A stretch of 64,000 bases of DNA, taken from Arenibacter latericius DSM 15913 (lineage in GTDB: Bacteria; Bacteroidota; Bacteroidia; Flavobacteriales; Flavobacteriaceae). How positions within the stretch are numbered: the first letter of the stretch is position 1; every line of letters begins with the position of its first letter. Positions 25,851 to 38,275 of the stretch are shown here, piece by piece. Position numbers and translations under genes: made by a program. Below the pieces are notes generated by a model. The model was not told the origin of the DNA and did no database searches. It worked only from the letters and a program-made list of their open reading frames with translations. Location: the NCBI RefSeq assembly GCF_000424985.1, contig NZ_AUKX01000010.1, positions 49,597 through 113,596 on the forward strand. The letters run 5' to 3'.

Positions 25851-28800
25851 TTATAATTGCATAAAATCCTCTTTCAGAACTTTTCGTAAATAGAACACCA
25901 ACTCTTCTGCATTTTCAAGGGTAAATACTAAAGGTGGTTTAATTTTAAGCACATTATGATCGGGACCGTCGGTGCTCATTAAGATACCGTGCTCTTTCAT
26001 TCTATTGGCTAAGTAATCAGTTTGCTCAGCCAAGGGTTCCATAGTTTTACTTACCAATTCTATCCCCAAGAACAGCCCCTGCCCTCTTACATCCCCGATA
26101 ATTGGAAAATTGACTGCTAATTCCCTCAACTCCGCCTTTAAAAATTCACCTATTTCATAGGCATGTTCTTGTAACTTTTCTCGTTTCACCACCTTTAACA
26201 CCTCTGCGCCAATGGCACAAGAAACCGGGTTCCCACCAAAGGTGTTGAAGTATTCCATACCATTAGCGAATTTTTCTGCTACCGCTGGGGTACAAGCTAC
26301 TGCCGCCAGAGGATGTCCATTTCCTAAGGGTTTCCCTATGGTTACAATATCTGGGACAACATTGTGCAATTGAAAACCCCAAAACGTTTTCCCCATACGG
26401 CCACAACCCACTTGTACTTCATCGGAAATACAGAGTCCGCCTGCTTCCCTCACCATCTCATAAGCCCGGGTTAAAAACCCTTCCGGTAGTTCTATCTGTC
26501 CCCCGCAACTAATGATAGGTTCAATAATGAAAGCCCCTATATTCCTGCCTTTAGCATGAATTTCGTCAAGCTGTTTTTTTACTTCTTCTGCATAATTTGC
26601 AGCGGTATTATCCCCTCTATACTTCCCTCTAAATGCATCTGGAAGAGGAAAGATATGGGTATGCTCTGGAGCGCCCTGACCTCCTTTTCCGTCAAACTTA
26701 TAAGAACTGATATCGATACACATATTAGAATTACCATGATATCCCACTTCAGAAGCAATAATATCTCGTTGCCCTGTGGCAGCCTTTACCATTCTAATTG
26801 CCAATTCATTAGCCTCACTCCCCGAATTCACAAAATGGAGTACACTCAATTCTGGAGGTAATGTTTCTAACAGCTCTTTGGCAAGTTCATTAATATTTTC
26901 ATGCAGATACCTACTGTTGGTATTAATCAATGCCATCTGCTCTTGCCCAGCTGTTACCACCGCAGCATGTTCATGCCCTACATGCGCCACATTGTTTACC
27001 GTATCCAAATATTTTTGACCATATTGATCCATTAAATATTGACCAGCACCACGAACCATTTTAATAGGAACTTTATATTGCAGACTAAGGCTTTTCCCCA
27101 AATGTTCTTTTCTATAGGCGATGATATCTTTATTGGATACCTCAGCATTATGCTCTAAAGCATCTGACTTAAATAAAAGATTGGGGTCAGGACAGATACT
27201 TGCCCAAACGGAGCGTTGTTTAAAATAAGCCACTCCTGGGAAATCCTCGGTATTCTCTAACAGGGAAAGCATCACCTGGAAATGCAGATGAGGCACCCAG
27301 TTCCCATTTTCATGGACCTCTCCCAAAACGCCAATCTGTTGTCCGCTAGTAATTCTATTACCCAACTTATGTTTGGTAGTACTTTCTATAGATAAATGCC
27401 CATAAAGCGAATAAAATTCTAATCCATCTACCTTATGTTTTAAAATTACCAGTCCCCCATACTCCTTTTCACCAGCATCGTTTACTGCCACTACCACTTC
27501 TCCATCCAATAAAGCATGAACGGTTGTAGCTGCAGGCAACCAGAAATCGACCCCTAAATGTATAGTGCGACTCTCCCGACCCTTATTTCCTATTTTATCA
27601 TAGGAGGATGTTGTATATACGGGACGGGGTTCTAAATACCCACCCGCCAATATTTTAGAAGGATATTGGCTTTGTAATTTATTGATTTTGTATTGAAAGT
27701 AATCTAGATCATTATAATCCTTTTCGTGGCCTAACCAGGTACTAGAAACACTTAAATCTATAGGATGAATTTCATTAAGTCCTAAATAGGGAAACAACTT
27801 CTCTAAGGAAAATGTTGTTTTTCTGGCCCATTTTGCAAACCTGTTTTCTTGGGGATGCGCGGTATACCCACAAGCCTCCCTAAAACTAAAATGGGCATAA
27901 TCTGCGGGGATATATCGCCATTTTTTTAGTACCTCCCAGGCTGGTGTTTCACTTATTAGCAAATAAGTATTATCTGGCTCTTCTATTTTGTTGAGGGCGC
28001 TTTTGGTTACTGATATTACCAACCTCATAGCAATGGCCATGTACAGATGCTTCAGCTCCTTTTCTTCTAAAGGAAACGTTTGGTGATAGCCTTTAATAAT
28101 AGGCAAGGCCGCTTCTAAGGGGTCGTTATGACCCATAATGGCATAGGCGCAGGCAATGGCCAAGTCATTAATTATCTGTGTGTAAACGGCATCTCCAAAA
28201 TCGATTGCCGATACCACCTTGGGATTCACTAAATCCTCAGAAACTATTACATTATTGTCATTAGCATCATTATGCACTACCGCTTTCCTCAACTGTACAT
28301 ATTCTGGTCGCGCATTTTGAAACTGTTCCTGAAAAAAGGAAATAATCTCTTTGTCTTCGTCATCAAAAAGATGTAGGTGAGCGGTTGTCCAATATCCTTG
28401 GGCCACATCCCAAACAAAGTCCCGTTGCGCTTCCTTATGATTAAAACCTTGTAACGCATAGGTAAGCCTTCCACAATGTTCCCCCAGGCTATAACGCAAA
28501 TCGTCTAACTGCGGATTAACCCCACTCCACACTCGCCCTGATATCCATGTCAAGAGTCGCACTTTCCGCATCTGGCCAAAATCGTCCTTAATTTCCGATA
28601 TCGCATTGCCAGCTACATCGGCAATGACCCTAGGCGAGATTAAATCTTTACCATGGATTGCAGCATACTGTAATAATTGTTGTTGAAAATCTAGATAACC
28701 CTCATTTTCTCCTGGACGGGATACTTTTAGGATATATGATTTTCCGTCTTCTGCTTTTATTTTAAAATTAAAGTCGACCTCCCCAGGAAGGGATTTTGCG

Positions 28801-28877
28801 GAACCTTGGACATTAAAAATTTCGAAGGCAATCTTTTCTGCCTTCTCTGTGGTTATATGTAAATTGCTATAATCCAT
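25851..28877 (-). CDS. APH-like kinase / M23 peptidase / class III aminotransferase triple fusion
   Basis: This 1008-residue protein contains three complete-looking modules. Residues 1-330 form an aminoglycoside-phosphotransferase-like kinase with [11 protein letters not shown] (Asp204, Asn209) and AIDFGDA (Asp226). Residues of about 420-540 form an M23 (LytM-like) domain with His440, Asp444, His494, His530 and His532 all present. Residues of about 575-1008 form a class III PLP aminotransferase with [18 protein letters not shown] (Asp819) and GKPLGNG (Lys849). In humans an APH-type hydroxylysine kinase and a class III phospholyase act in sequence, so the outer modules may phosphorylate then eliminate phosphate from an amino alcohol. 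No signal peptide is visible, so the M23 module sits in the cytoplasm or is non-peptidolytic. No clear promoter was found. Confidence 0.92.
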   Translation of the reverse strand: MDYSNLHITTEKAEKIAFEIFNVQGSAKSLPGEVDFNFKIKAEDGKSYILKVSRPGENEGYLDFQQQLLQYAAIHGKDLISPRVIADVAGNAISEIKDDFGQMRKVRLLTWISGRVWSGVNPQLDDLRYSLGEHCGRLTYALQGFNHKEAQRDFVWDVAQGYWTTAHLHLFDDEDKEIISFFQEQFQNARPEYVQLRKAVVHNDANDNNVIVSEDLVNPKVVSAIDFGDAVYTQIINDLAIACAYAIMGHNDPLEAALPIIKGYHQTFPLEEKELKHLYMAIAMRLVISVTKSALNKIEEPDNTYLLISETPAWEVLKKWRYIPADYAHFSFREACGYTAHPQENRFAKWARKTTFSLEKLFPYLGLNEIHPIDLSVSSTWLGHEKDYNDLDYFQYKINKLQSQYPSKILAGGYLEPRPVYTTSSYDKIGNKGRESRTIHLGVDFWLPAATTVHALLDGEVVVAVNDAGEKEYGGLVILKHKVDGLEFYSLYGHLSIESTTKHKLGNRITSGQQIGVLGEVHENGNWVPHLHFQVMLSLLENTEDFPGVAYFKQRSVWASICPDPNLLFKSDALEHNAEVSNKDIIAYRKEHLGKSLSLQYKVPIKMVRGAGQYLMDQYGQKYLDTVNNVAHVGHEHAAVVTAGQEQMALINTNSRYLHENINELAKELLETLPPELSVLHFVNSGSEANELAIRMVKAATGQRDIIASEVGYHGNSNMCIDISSYKFDGKGGQGAPEHTHIFPLPDAFRGKYRGDNTAANYAEEVKKQLDEIHAKGRNIGAFIIEPIISCGGQIELPEGFLTRAYEMVREAGGLCISDEVQVGCGRMGKTFWGFQLHNVVPDIVTIGKPLGNGHPLAAVACTPAVAEKFANGMEYFNTFGGNPVSCAIGAEVLKVVKREKLQEHAYEIGEFLKAELRELAVNFPIIGDVRGQGLFLGIELVSKTMEPLAEQTDYLANRMKEHGILMSTDGPDHNVLKIKPPLVFTLENAEELVFYLRKVLKEDFMQL

Positions 28878-29112
28878 TAAACCTAGTTTTATTATTGGCG
28901 CCCCAATTTTATATACTTGTACCTTAGGCTCCTTGCCATCTAAGGCTACCGTCTATAAAAGAGCATTTAAATCTACACTTTTTAAATCTAAAGAAGGGAG
29001 ATAATAGCGGTAAATAATTAGTTCTAGAAATAGGGTAATGATGAATTATTCTAATAAAAGATCTTGATAGAAAATATATTTAATTTCTTTAAGTTCCTTA
29101 AAATTAGACATA

Positions 29113-29152
29113 AAAAAACGCCCTAAAAGCAGTCTATTGATTTAGGGCGTTA
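29113..29152 (-). terminator. Terminator of the tmm gene
   Basis: AACGCCCTAAA (29118-29128) and TTTAGGGCGTT (29142-29152) form a perfect 11-bp stem, and on the minus strand a run of seven T follows. It lies 20 bp after the tmm stop. The rest of the 28878-29171 gap shows nothing recognisable. Confidence 0.85.
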
Positions 29153-29171
29153 TTGGGTAATGTGTATTTTA

Positions 29172-31199
<2,028 letters not shown>

Positions 31200-31544
31200 A
31201 TGTCATTTTTAGCTAAACTATTCGGATTCCAAAAAGATGTATCTGATAAAATTGAAATTCTAGACCCAAAGGCATACTCACAAGCTATCACAGATAAAAA
31301 AGTGCAATTAGTAGATGTTAGGACTGAAGAAGAGTTTATTAGCGGGCATATAGATAAGGCCGTAAACATAGATATCTTTAACGCCACCAATTTTATTAAA
31401 GCGTGTGAAAAAATGGACAAGGATAAACCCGTATATCTCTATTGTCGTTCTGGTGCAAGGAGTCAGAAAGCAGCTAGAAAATTAATTGATATGGGCTTTG
31501 AAAAAGTGTACGATTTGAAAGGTGGTTTTATGAGATGGAAATAA
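31200..31544 (+). CDS. Rhodanese-like domain protein
   Basis: This 114-residue single rhodanese domain has LVDVRTEEEFISGHIDKAVNI near the start and the active-site loop YCRSGARS (Cys82), then GFEKVYDLKGGF. It can carry a persulfide sulfur on Cys82. No signal peptide is seen, so it is cytoplasmic. The HMA protein gene starts 71 bp later on the same strand, which suggests a small sulfur or metal handling unit. The physiological sulfur acceptor is unknown. Confidence 0.92.
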   Translation: MSFLAKLFGFQKDVSDKIEILDPKAYSQAITDKKVQLVDVRTEEEFISGHIDKAVNIDIFNATNFIKACEKMDKDKPVYLYCRSGARSQKAARKLIDMGFEKVYDLKGGFMRWK

Positions 31545-31615
31545 ATTTCATTATCATAGGCTCTACCTCATGTTTAATTAAAAAAAACCGATTATAAGAA
31601 ATTATTCATCACACT

Positions 31616-31882
31616 ATGGAATCAACAATTACAGTACAGAACATAAAATGTGGCGGATGCGCTAGCACTATTACCTCAAAATTATCAGAATTAGAAGACA
31701 TCACAGATGTTTCAGTAGACGTAGTTTCTGGAACGGTGTCCTTTGAAACTACCAACAAAGATGGAATTCAGGAATTAAAAAATAAATTAAAATCGTTGGG
31801 GTATCCTGCAGCGGACGAAAAGAATGGATTGGACCAAAAGGTAAAGTCCTTTGTTAGTTGTGCAACGGGTAGATTTAAATAA
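31616..31882 (+). CDS. Heavy-metal-associated (HMA) domain protein
   Basis: This 88-residue protein has one ferredoxin-like HMA domain with the metal motif CGGC (Cys12, Cys15) and the later pattern VSGTVSFETTN, plus a short tail containing Cys-Ala-Thr. Such domains bind Cu(I) or similar soft metals and pass them to P-type ATPases or regulators. No P-type ATPase is present nearby. The rhodanese gene lies just upstream and may be co-transcribed. Confidence 0.9.
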   Translation: MESTITVQNIKCGGCASTITSKLSELEDITDVSVDVVSGTVSFETTNKDGIQELKNKLKSLGYPAADEKNGLDQKVKSFVSCATGRFK

Positions 31883-32010
31883 GGTTGGGAGGGTTCTACT
31901 TCCCAAGCATATGACCTAGCGACTTTTGATTTATATACTGACAAAATAAGAAGTTAACCGTTCTTAACAGTATAATTAAAACCCATTATAAGGGATAGTA
32001 ATCCCCACGA

Positions 32011-32026
32011 TAAATTTGTAATTTTG
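32011..32026 (+). promoter_or_regulatory. Two overlapping -7-like boxes upstream of upp
   Basis: TAAATTTG (32011-32018) and TAATTTTG (32019-32026) both match TAnnTTTG. The first would start transcription near 32025. This supports the downstream ATG at 32045 as the real start of upp. Confidence 0.4.
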
Positions 32027-32044
32027 TACCAAATTAAGGGATCT

Positions 32045-32698
32045 ATGACTATTCATAATTTAGGGGAAGGTAATTCTTTGTTAAACCAGTTTGTTGCCGA
32101 ATTAAGGGATGTGGACATCCAAAAAGATGCGATGCGTTTTAGAAGAAATATTGAGCGCATAGGGGAAATCCTTAGTTATGAATTAAGCAAAACCTTAGAC
32201 TATCAACAAAAGACTATTACTACCCCATTGGGAACCAAGGAGATGAGCATACCCAACAATGATTTGGTATTGTGCTCCATTCTTAGGGCTGGTTTTCCCT
32301 TACACCAGGGAATCCTTAATTATTTTGACATGGCTGAAAATGGATTTATTTCTGCTTTCAGACACCATCCAAACGACGGGGACGAATTTGAGGTTGTGGT
32401 AGAATATTTTGCCACCCCTTCTTTAAAGGATAAAACATTGATCTTGATAGATCCTATGTTAGCTACAGGCAGAACCATGGAAAATGTTCTAAAATGTCTT
32501 GAGAAGTATGGCATCCCCAAACAGATACACCTTGTATCGGTCATTGGTTCCAAAGAAGGAATAGCACACGTGGAAGAGGTATTCCCCGATAACACCCATT
32601 TATGGATTTCTGCCGTTGATGATGCATTGAATGGTAGGGGTTATATTCTTCCTGGGCTTGGCGATGCTGGTGATCTTTGTTATGGGAGTAAGCTATAG
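32045..32698 (+). CDS. upp: Uracil phosphoribosyltransferase
   Basis: The frame opens at 32024, but the ATG at 32045 (MTIHNLGEGNS) fits the promoter boxes and the usual flavobacterial N-terminus, giving 217 residues. The PRPP-binding loop LIDPMLATGRTM is clear, and so is the uracil-binding C-terminal segment near GYILPGLGDAGD. The enzyme salvages uracil to UMP. It is a single gene with a strong terminator shared with the convergent SusD-like gene. Confidence 0.95.
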   Translation: MTIHNLGEGNSLLNQFVAELRDVDIQKDAMRFRRNIERIGEILSYELSKTLDYQQKTITTPLGTKEMSIPNNDLVLCSILRAGFPLHQGILNYFDMAENGFISAFRHHPNDGDEFEVVVEYFATPSLKDKTLILIDPMLATGRTMENVLKCLEKYGIPKQIHLVSVIGSKEGIAHVEEVFPDNTHLWISAVDDALNGRGYILPGLGDAGDLCYGSKL

Positions 32699-32744
32699 AG
32701 TAGAAGCTAATTAAGATATAAAATTACACTCCTTAAATCAAAAT

Positions 32745-32772
32745 AAAATACCTGGGCTCCCCCAGGTATTTT
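32745..32772. terminator. Bidirectional terminator between upp and the SusD-like gene
   Basis: AAAATACCTGGG (32745-32756) and CCCAGGTATTTT (32761-32772) form a perfect 12-bp stem with loop CTCC, with A/T flanks that serve both strands. Confidence 0.88.
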
Positions 32773-32806
32773 AAAACTAACAAACTCAAACAAAACAAAC
32801 TTACTT

Positions 32807-34501
32807 TTACCATGGCTTAGAAACGCCTTGTAATATCCAAGGCTTAGACCACGGTGTATCGTTTTCTATATATCCTGGAACATCATCTGTGTGCGAGGTA
32901 GTCTCCAAGCTATTTAAGGCAGAATAATAATTTTCTCTATTTAGGGTACTATTTGAAGTTGGATACACAAAACGTACTGGGATTACGGTAGATTTTGCAA
33001 AAGGACCTGTTTGAAGATCAGGTAAACCTGTACGTCTCCAATCCAAATATGCTTCCGATGCCGAACTAAAATTGGCGATCCACTTTTGTTCCATAATTTG
33101 CTCTAGGCTACCATCAAAAGCTACAGCAGGGTTGCTTATATAATCTGAATATTGATCACCTATTCCCCATGTTTCAAAAGAAGCTTCCACTCCTTTGTTA
33201 TAGTTACCTTCAGCATCAGAACCCCATCCTTTTAATGCCGCCTCCGCTTTAAGAAAGCATACTTCCGCGTATGAGAATATTCTAGCCTTAAGATTTGGTC
33301 CTTTTACGGCATCAAACATTGGATTCATCAAAGATACATGTGGATTTCCCCCTCCTTGAACAGGGTTTGGGTTTAGATTATAGGTATAGGGTTCGGACCC
33401 TTGATAAGACACTGGAATACCCACATAAACACTATTAGTATCTATTAAATTTAAGCCAGCTTCACGATCTGCATACCAGGTTGCAGGATCAAAAATCTTA
33501 AGCCCGTTGGGTGCCAGCGTCTCTTCGTTTATATAGCGAACACCATCTACCACCGTATCATCGGCACCACCAGGCACCTCAGAGGCTGGTACTACTTTAA
33601 TAGGAATTTCAACAGCATCAAACCAAATGGACCTTCTTGGATCATCCAATTCGGCCAATTTATAGGTAAATGTAGTACATGGTTTAACCCTAGTAAAGCT
33701 AGAAGGAGAACCCTGCTGTCCATTACTAGGCTGGGAATCGAATGCTCCCGTTCCTAAATAAGGTATTGCACATTCCTCATCTACACTAGAGATTAAAGGT
33801 TTTGCTAAGGTAGCTTGTACTCCAGTACCTGCAAATCCAGGATCTTTTTCAGAGAACCTCATATAATATCTAAGAGCCAAAGAGTTAGCATATTTCATCC
33901 ATTTCTCTGCATCTCCTTGAAAAAAGATATCCTGCGTAGCTCCAAATACCTCTAGGTTCCCCATATTGGAGGAAAGCATGGCCGAAGCTGCTTCAAAATC
34001 AGCAATAACCCCTTTATAAACAGATTCTTGGGTATCGTACTTTGGTAAAAGAATTTCCCCATCACCTTGTAAGGCCTCGGTGTAGGGCACATCTCCGTAG
34101 AAATCTGCTAGAAGAGCAAAATTATGTGCAATTAGGATTGTCGCCACCGCTTCATGAAATTTAAAATCCAATTCTTTGGCTCTTTCCAAAGCTAATTTAG
34201 CAGAACGTAAATTATTGTAATAGCCATCCCAACCACTACCAGACCAGTCGTAATTATTATTTCCCCAAGCGTCTTTTTGGGTATACTGTACAAAGGCAGA
34301 TAACGGATCGCTATACCCTTTATTCCCAATATCCATCGCCGTATTAGCCATTACATCCGTTAATAAAAAACTCGGATTAGCTTCATCTAGGTTTAACCCA
34401 TTGGGGTTGCTATTTATATCTGTAATGTCGTTGTCACAGGAAGATGTGGACAAGAGGCACACTACAAACATCAGTTTTAATAGTTTATTTATAGAAGTCA
34501 T
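32807..34501 (-). CDS. SusD-like_2 family surface lipoprotein
   Basis: This 564-residue lipoprotein has a lipobox ending in SSC (about Cys23). NSNPNGLNLDEANPSFLLTDVM and the later EKWMKYANSLALRYYMRFSEKDP are typical of the SusD/RagB-like_2 branch and not of classical SusD. AEVCFLKAEAALKGWG and IMEQKWIANFSSASEAYLDWRRTG close the fold. It is the binding partner of the SusC protein whose stop lies 33 bp upstream. This pair follows the amino-sugar operon and probably imports its substrate. Confidence 0.93.
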   Translation of the reverse strand: MTSINKLLKLMFVVCLLSTSSCDNDITDINSNPNGLNLDEANPSFLLTDVMANTAMDIGNKGYSDPLSAFVQYTQKDAWGNNNYDWSGSGWDGYYNNLRSAKLALERAKELDFKFHEAVATILIAHNFALLADFYGDVPYTEALQGDGEILLPKYDTQESVYKGVIADFEAASAMLSSNMGNLEVFGATQDIFFQGDAEKWMKYANSLALRYYMRFSEKDPGFAGTGVQATLAKPLISSVDEECAIPYLGTGAFDSQPSNGQQGSPSSFTRVKPCTTFTYKLAELDDPRRSIWFDAVEIPIKVVPASEVPGGADDTVVDGVRYINEETLAPNGLKIFDPATWYADREAGLNLIDTNSVYVGIPVSYQGSEPYTYNLNPNPVQGGGNPHVSLMNPMFDAVKGPNLKARIFSYAEVCFLKAEAALKGWGSDAEGNYNKGVEASFETWGIGDQYSDYISNPAVAFDGSLEQIMEQKWIANFSSASEAYLDWRRTGLPDLQTGPFAKSTVIPVRFVYPTSNSTLNRENYYSALNSLETTSHTDDVPGYIENDTPWSKPWILQGVSKPW

Positions 34502-34534
34502 AATTATATCGTATTTAGTATTAATTGCCTTTAT

Positions 34535-37500
34535 TTAGAAACTTACATTAAGTTTAAAACCAATTGGGATTGCCCATGGATTAACATTAAAACGCTCTAT
34601 ACCTTGCTTAAACTGAATACCACTACGACCCTGGGTAGAAGATTCTTGCTGGAAAGCCATTTCTGGATCAATTCCTATATCTGCTTTAGTCCACAACATG
34701 ATATTTCGGCTAAATAAAGAGATAGCTAAATTTTGCAGTCCTATCTGCTGAATAGCCTTATTAGGCACAGTATAGGTAAGGGAGACTTCTCGCAATTTTA
34801 TAAAATCGGCATCGAAAGTTGCTGTTCTTGCAAAATCCCACCCATAATGATCTTGGTATCTGGTATATACTGTCCCTGGCCCTCCTAAATTCTCTGCTAC
34901 GGCAACAAATTTTCCATTATCGTCATAATCTCCTTGCACTCCTGGCATAAACACTCCATCATTCAGTGTAATACCACCTTCGGTTACCGGATAGCCGCCC
35001 GCATCTGCTGTTGGCCCACCTACTAAAACGTAGAACTCCCCATTTTCAGAAAGGTATTTATCTGCATTGTCTTTTAGGAATGATGGCACATCGCCCACAT
35101 TACTAAAATTATAAAGCTTGTCTAACCAACGTTGGGTGTGCATATCGGACTCACCATACCTATGGGTTTGTGAAATAAACTGACCTCCTTTTCTCCAGTC
35201 GAAATTCATAGAAATAGACCAGTTTTTATAGGAAGCGGAAGTGGTCATCCCAAGGTTAAAGTCGGGATTAAAGTTACCTATAATAGGCGCCACCCTCTTA
35301 CCATCTGCATCCTCTAATGTTCTATCGCTATCCTCAAAACCAGAATCATCTATAATTGGCCAACCATGGTAAGGCGAACTAGGATCATCTACACGAACTA
35401 AGGCACGGTCAATAATATTACCAATTTCCTCTCCTAACCAAGTGATTGCTCCTCCTTTTGCATCTTCCCAAAAAGTAACCGAGTTCATTCCGTCTACCAG
35501 TTCCATTACTTTGGTACGGTTACGTCCAAATACAAATCCCATATCCCAGTTCCAATCGGCATTACTAACTATCGTTCCACTTAGTCCAGCTTCTACACCA
35601 TTACTCGTAATTAGTCCCGCGTTTATAAATCTAGATCCGTAACCCGATGAAATGGGAGTGTTTACAGGGAAAATTTGATCTTTGTTTTCGCTTTCGTAAT
35701 AGGTAAAATCCATTCGAAGTCGATTATTAAAAAAGGCCAAATCGGTTCCTACTTCCCATGAATTTTGGGATTCCGACTTTAAATCTGGATTTAAAAGGGT
35801 TCCTGGAACAGACAGCATGGATCCGTTACCCCAAGAATTGCCACTATTTAAAACAGGCTGCAAATTATAGGGATTGGTATCATTCCCTACCTCTGCATAA
35901 CCGGCACGTAATTTTATCAGAGAAATGTCCCCTGCTAAATTTAGCGCCCTATGAACCAATAAACTTGAAGATATAGAAGGATAGAAATAAGAATTATTGT
36001 TATCTGGAAGCGTACTAGACCAATCGTTTCTACCAGTTGCATCTATGTAAAACATATCTTTAAATCCCACGCTCACTAAACCATATAGACTATTCACCTG
36101 TCTTTCACTCTTATAGGAAGCATAATTAAGGTTGTCTGGAGCTATATTTGTTAATGTAAAGAGTCCAGGAGCTAAGATACCAGATCCTCTATTTTTTGTG
36201 GAATTAACTACGGAAGATGATTTAGTAGATCTTTTATTTCCACCTACAGAAGCTGAAAAATCCCAATCCTGATATTTCTTCGCATAAGTAAGCAAGAAAT
36301 CAACATTGATTTCATTGCTTAGGATATTCTGAATACCATAGGCTCCGTTAATATCTCTCGTATATCCTTTAGACATTTTGGTTTCTCTAACTTCATTTAT
36401 CTCATCAAAATTGTAGCGCGCCATGGCAGAGAACTCATCCGTTATTTTCCATTCTGCCTTAACATTCCCATAAAATCTATTCCTCTCAAAACTGTTATTT
36501 ACTTCATGTGCTAAGAAATAAGGGTTATTCCACTCCGTATCGGTTGGATCGTCCCCAAAAGCAAAGGGAGAATTTTGGCGAAAGCCTTCATAACCTGGCA
36601 GCCAATAATCCTTCATTTGTCGTACATCTATATGAGGAGCAATTTCATATAGTGCTTGGATCGGATTTGCTCCCCGGTTAGTTGCAGGCCTATTGTCGGC
36701 TCCAGATTTTGTATAATTTAGGCTAGAGCTCACCTGTATAGCATCGATTAATTTCAGAGCAGAATTTAAACTGATACTGTGTTTATTAAGATCTGAATTT
36801 GGAATAAACCCTTTATGCTTTAAGTCGGAATATGATAACCTATAATTTATTCTTTCTGTATTATCCTGAATAGATATATTGTTGGTTGTAGATACAGCCG
36901 TATTGAAGAAATTAGACGCATTGTCATAAGATTTTAATTCCCTTGGAACTGGAATCCCACTTGCTATTTCTTCTTGAGAGTAAGGCCAGTGAATTGCTTT
37001 TATACCTTGATCTAATGCCGGACCCGCCCATGCAGAGGCAGTTTCTCCAATAAGTATTGCGCCATAGGTATTAGCGGGAAAATTATCTTCGGTAAAAGGT
37101 CTAGACCCCGCAGCAAACTTTCTATGGGTATCCAAATAACGGTAAGGAATATCAAAAACAGTGCTAGAATTAATGGTAACTCCGAGTCCTTTTTTTGCTT
37201 TCCCTGATTTAGTGGTAATTAAAATAACCCCATTCGCAGCCCGCGAACCATACAAGGCGGCTGCACTAGCTCCTTTAAGGACCGTCATACTCGCTATATC
37301 ATCGGGGTTGATGTCGGAAATGGCATTTCCATAGTCCACTCTATTCTCCCTTCCTATTTCACTAATATTATTCACGGAACTAATAACTGGTGTTCCATCT
37401 ATTACAAATAGTGGTTGGTTGTCACTCGATAAAGACGAGGCCCCTCTAATATTAATATTCACAGTAGATCCAGGACCTCCAGTGGAATTGATAGCCACCC

Positions 37501-37948
37501 CAGATACTTTACCGGAAAGAGCATTCATGGCGTTTTCTTGAGGGACGTTATCTATAGCATCGCCACTAACTTCACTCACCGCATATCCTAAAGATTTCTT
37601 TTCTCTAGAAATACCAAGTGCTGTTACTACCACCTCATCTAACTCTTCCGAAGAGGTTTCCATTATCACATTAATGGTAGTTTGGTTTCCTACGCTCACC
37701 TCTTTATCTTTCATTCCCAGATATGAAAAAGCAAGTATGGCATTTCCGCTGGGTACAGTAATGCTATAGTTTCCATCAAAATCGGAGGTTACTCCAGTAG
37801 TAGTTCCCTTAATTACAACAGAAACTCCAGGCAGTAATTCTCCCGTATCACTACTGATAACTCCTGTCACCTCTTGCTGCCCATACATGAAGGAAGTCAT
37901 CATGCCCAACAGAAGAAGCAATAAGATTTTAAAATTATGTTTTTCCAT
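34535..37948 (-). CDS. SusC-like TonB-dependent outer-membrane transporter
   Basis: This 1137-residue SusC/RagA-type protein has a signal peptide ending near FMYGQ, then a CarboxypepD_reg-like domain (TGVISSDTGELLPGVSVVIKG). The plug follows with NQPLFVIDGTPV and ASMTVLKGASAAALYGSRAANGVI, and the barrel ends at IGFKLNVSF. It is followed by the SusD-like_2 gene after 33 bp. The eight-gene amino-sugar operon lies just upstream on the same strand, 327 bp away, with a -7 box in between. The imported glycan or glycoconjugate is unknown. Confidence 0.95.
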   Translation of the reverse strand: MEKHNFKILLLLLLGMMTSFMYGQQEVTGVISSDTGELLPGVSVVIKGTTTGVTSDFDGNYSITVPSGNAILAFSYLGMKDKEVSVGNQTTINVIMETSSEELDEVVVTALGISREKKSLGYAVSEVSGDAIDNVPQENAMNALSGKVSGVAINSTGGPGSTVNINIRGASSLSSDNQPLFVIDGTPVISSVNNISEIGRENRVDYGNAISDINPDDIASMTVLKGASAAALYGSRAANGVILITTKSGKAKKGLGVTINSSTVFDIPYRYLDTHRKFAAGSRPFTEDNFPANTYGAILIGETASAWAGPALDQGIKAIHWPYSQEEIASGIPVPRELKSYDNASNFFNTAVSTTNNISIQDNTERINYRLSYSDLKHKGFIPNSDLNKHSISLNSALKLIDAIQVSSSLNYTKSGADNRPATNRGANPIQALYEIAPHIDVRQMKDYWLPGYEGFRQNSPFAFGDDPTDTEWNNPYFLAHEVNNSFERNRFYGNVKAEWKITDEFSAMARYNFDEINEVRETKMSKGYTRDINGAYGIQNILSNEINVDFLLTYAKKYQDWDFSASVGGNKRSTKSSSVVNSTKNRGSGILAPGLFTLTNIAPDNLNYASYKSERQVNSLYGLVSVGFKDMFYIDATGRNDWSSTLPDNNNSYFYPSISSSLLVHRALNLAGDISLIKLRAGYAEVGNDTNPYNLQPVLNSGNSWGNGSMLSVPGTLLNPDLKSESQNSWEVGTDLAFFNNRLRMDFTYYESENKDQIFPVNTPISSGYGSRFINAGLITSNGVEAGLSGTIVSNADWNWDMGFVFGRNRTKVMELVDGMNSVTFWEDAKGGAITWLGEEIGNIIDRALVRVDDPSSPYHGWPIIDDSGFEDSDRTLEDADGKRVAPIIGNFNPDFNLGMTTSASYKNWSISMNFDWRKGGQFISQTHRYGESDMHTQRWLDKLYNFSNVGDVPSFLKDNADKYLSENGEFYVLVGGPTADAGGYPVTEGGITLNDGVFMPGVQGDYDDNGKFVAVAENLGGPGTVYTRYQDHYGWDFARTATFDADFIKLREVSLTYTVPNKAIQQIGLQNLAISLFSRNIMLWTKADIGIDPEMAFQQESSTQGRSGIQFKQGIERFNVNPWAIPIGFKLNVSF

Positions 37949-37987
37949 ATTCTAGTATTTTAACGGTTTGGTTAATTCTATTTCTAA

Positions 37988-37995
37988 CAAATCTA
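37988..37995 (-). promoter_or_regulatory. -7 box upstream of the second SusC
   Basis: TAGATTTG on the minus strand matches TAnnTTTG about 40 nt before the SusC ATG. A -33 TTG at the expected spacing is not clear. The rest of the 37949-38275 gap holds no gene and no obvious terminator, so read-through from the upstream operon is possible. Confidence 0.4.
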
Positions 37996-38275
37996 TCTCA
38001 TTATTAACACTATACTGCATTACATATTATTAATTATACAGTAAATCTTAACCTATTATGAGTATATATTAAATAAAATGGATTTTATTGTTAATTTAAT
38101 ATTACCAACTAAACAGCTAATCCATTAAACTATAGATAGAATTTGATAAGAATATTACCGTTGAAAGCACTAGAAAACTTCTAAAAAACCCCTAAATGTG
38201 ATTTCCAGATAATGGATAATAGTAGGTAGACCTGAATTTAATCAAATAAATCAGGGAGGGGGGCATTCTATTATT

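Noticed and set aside
31200..31882. Metal-resistance operon
   Set aside because: Only a rhodanese and a lone HMA domain are present; no P-type ATPase or metal regulator is adjacent.
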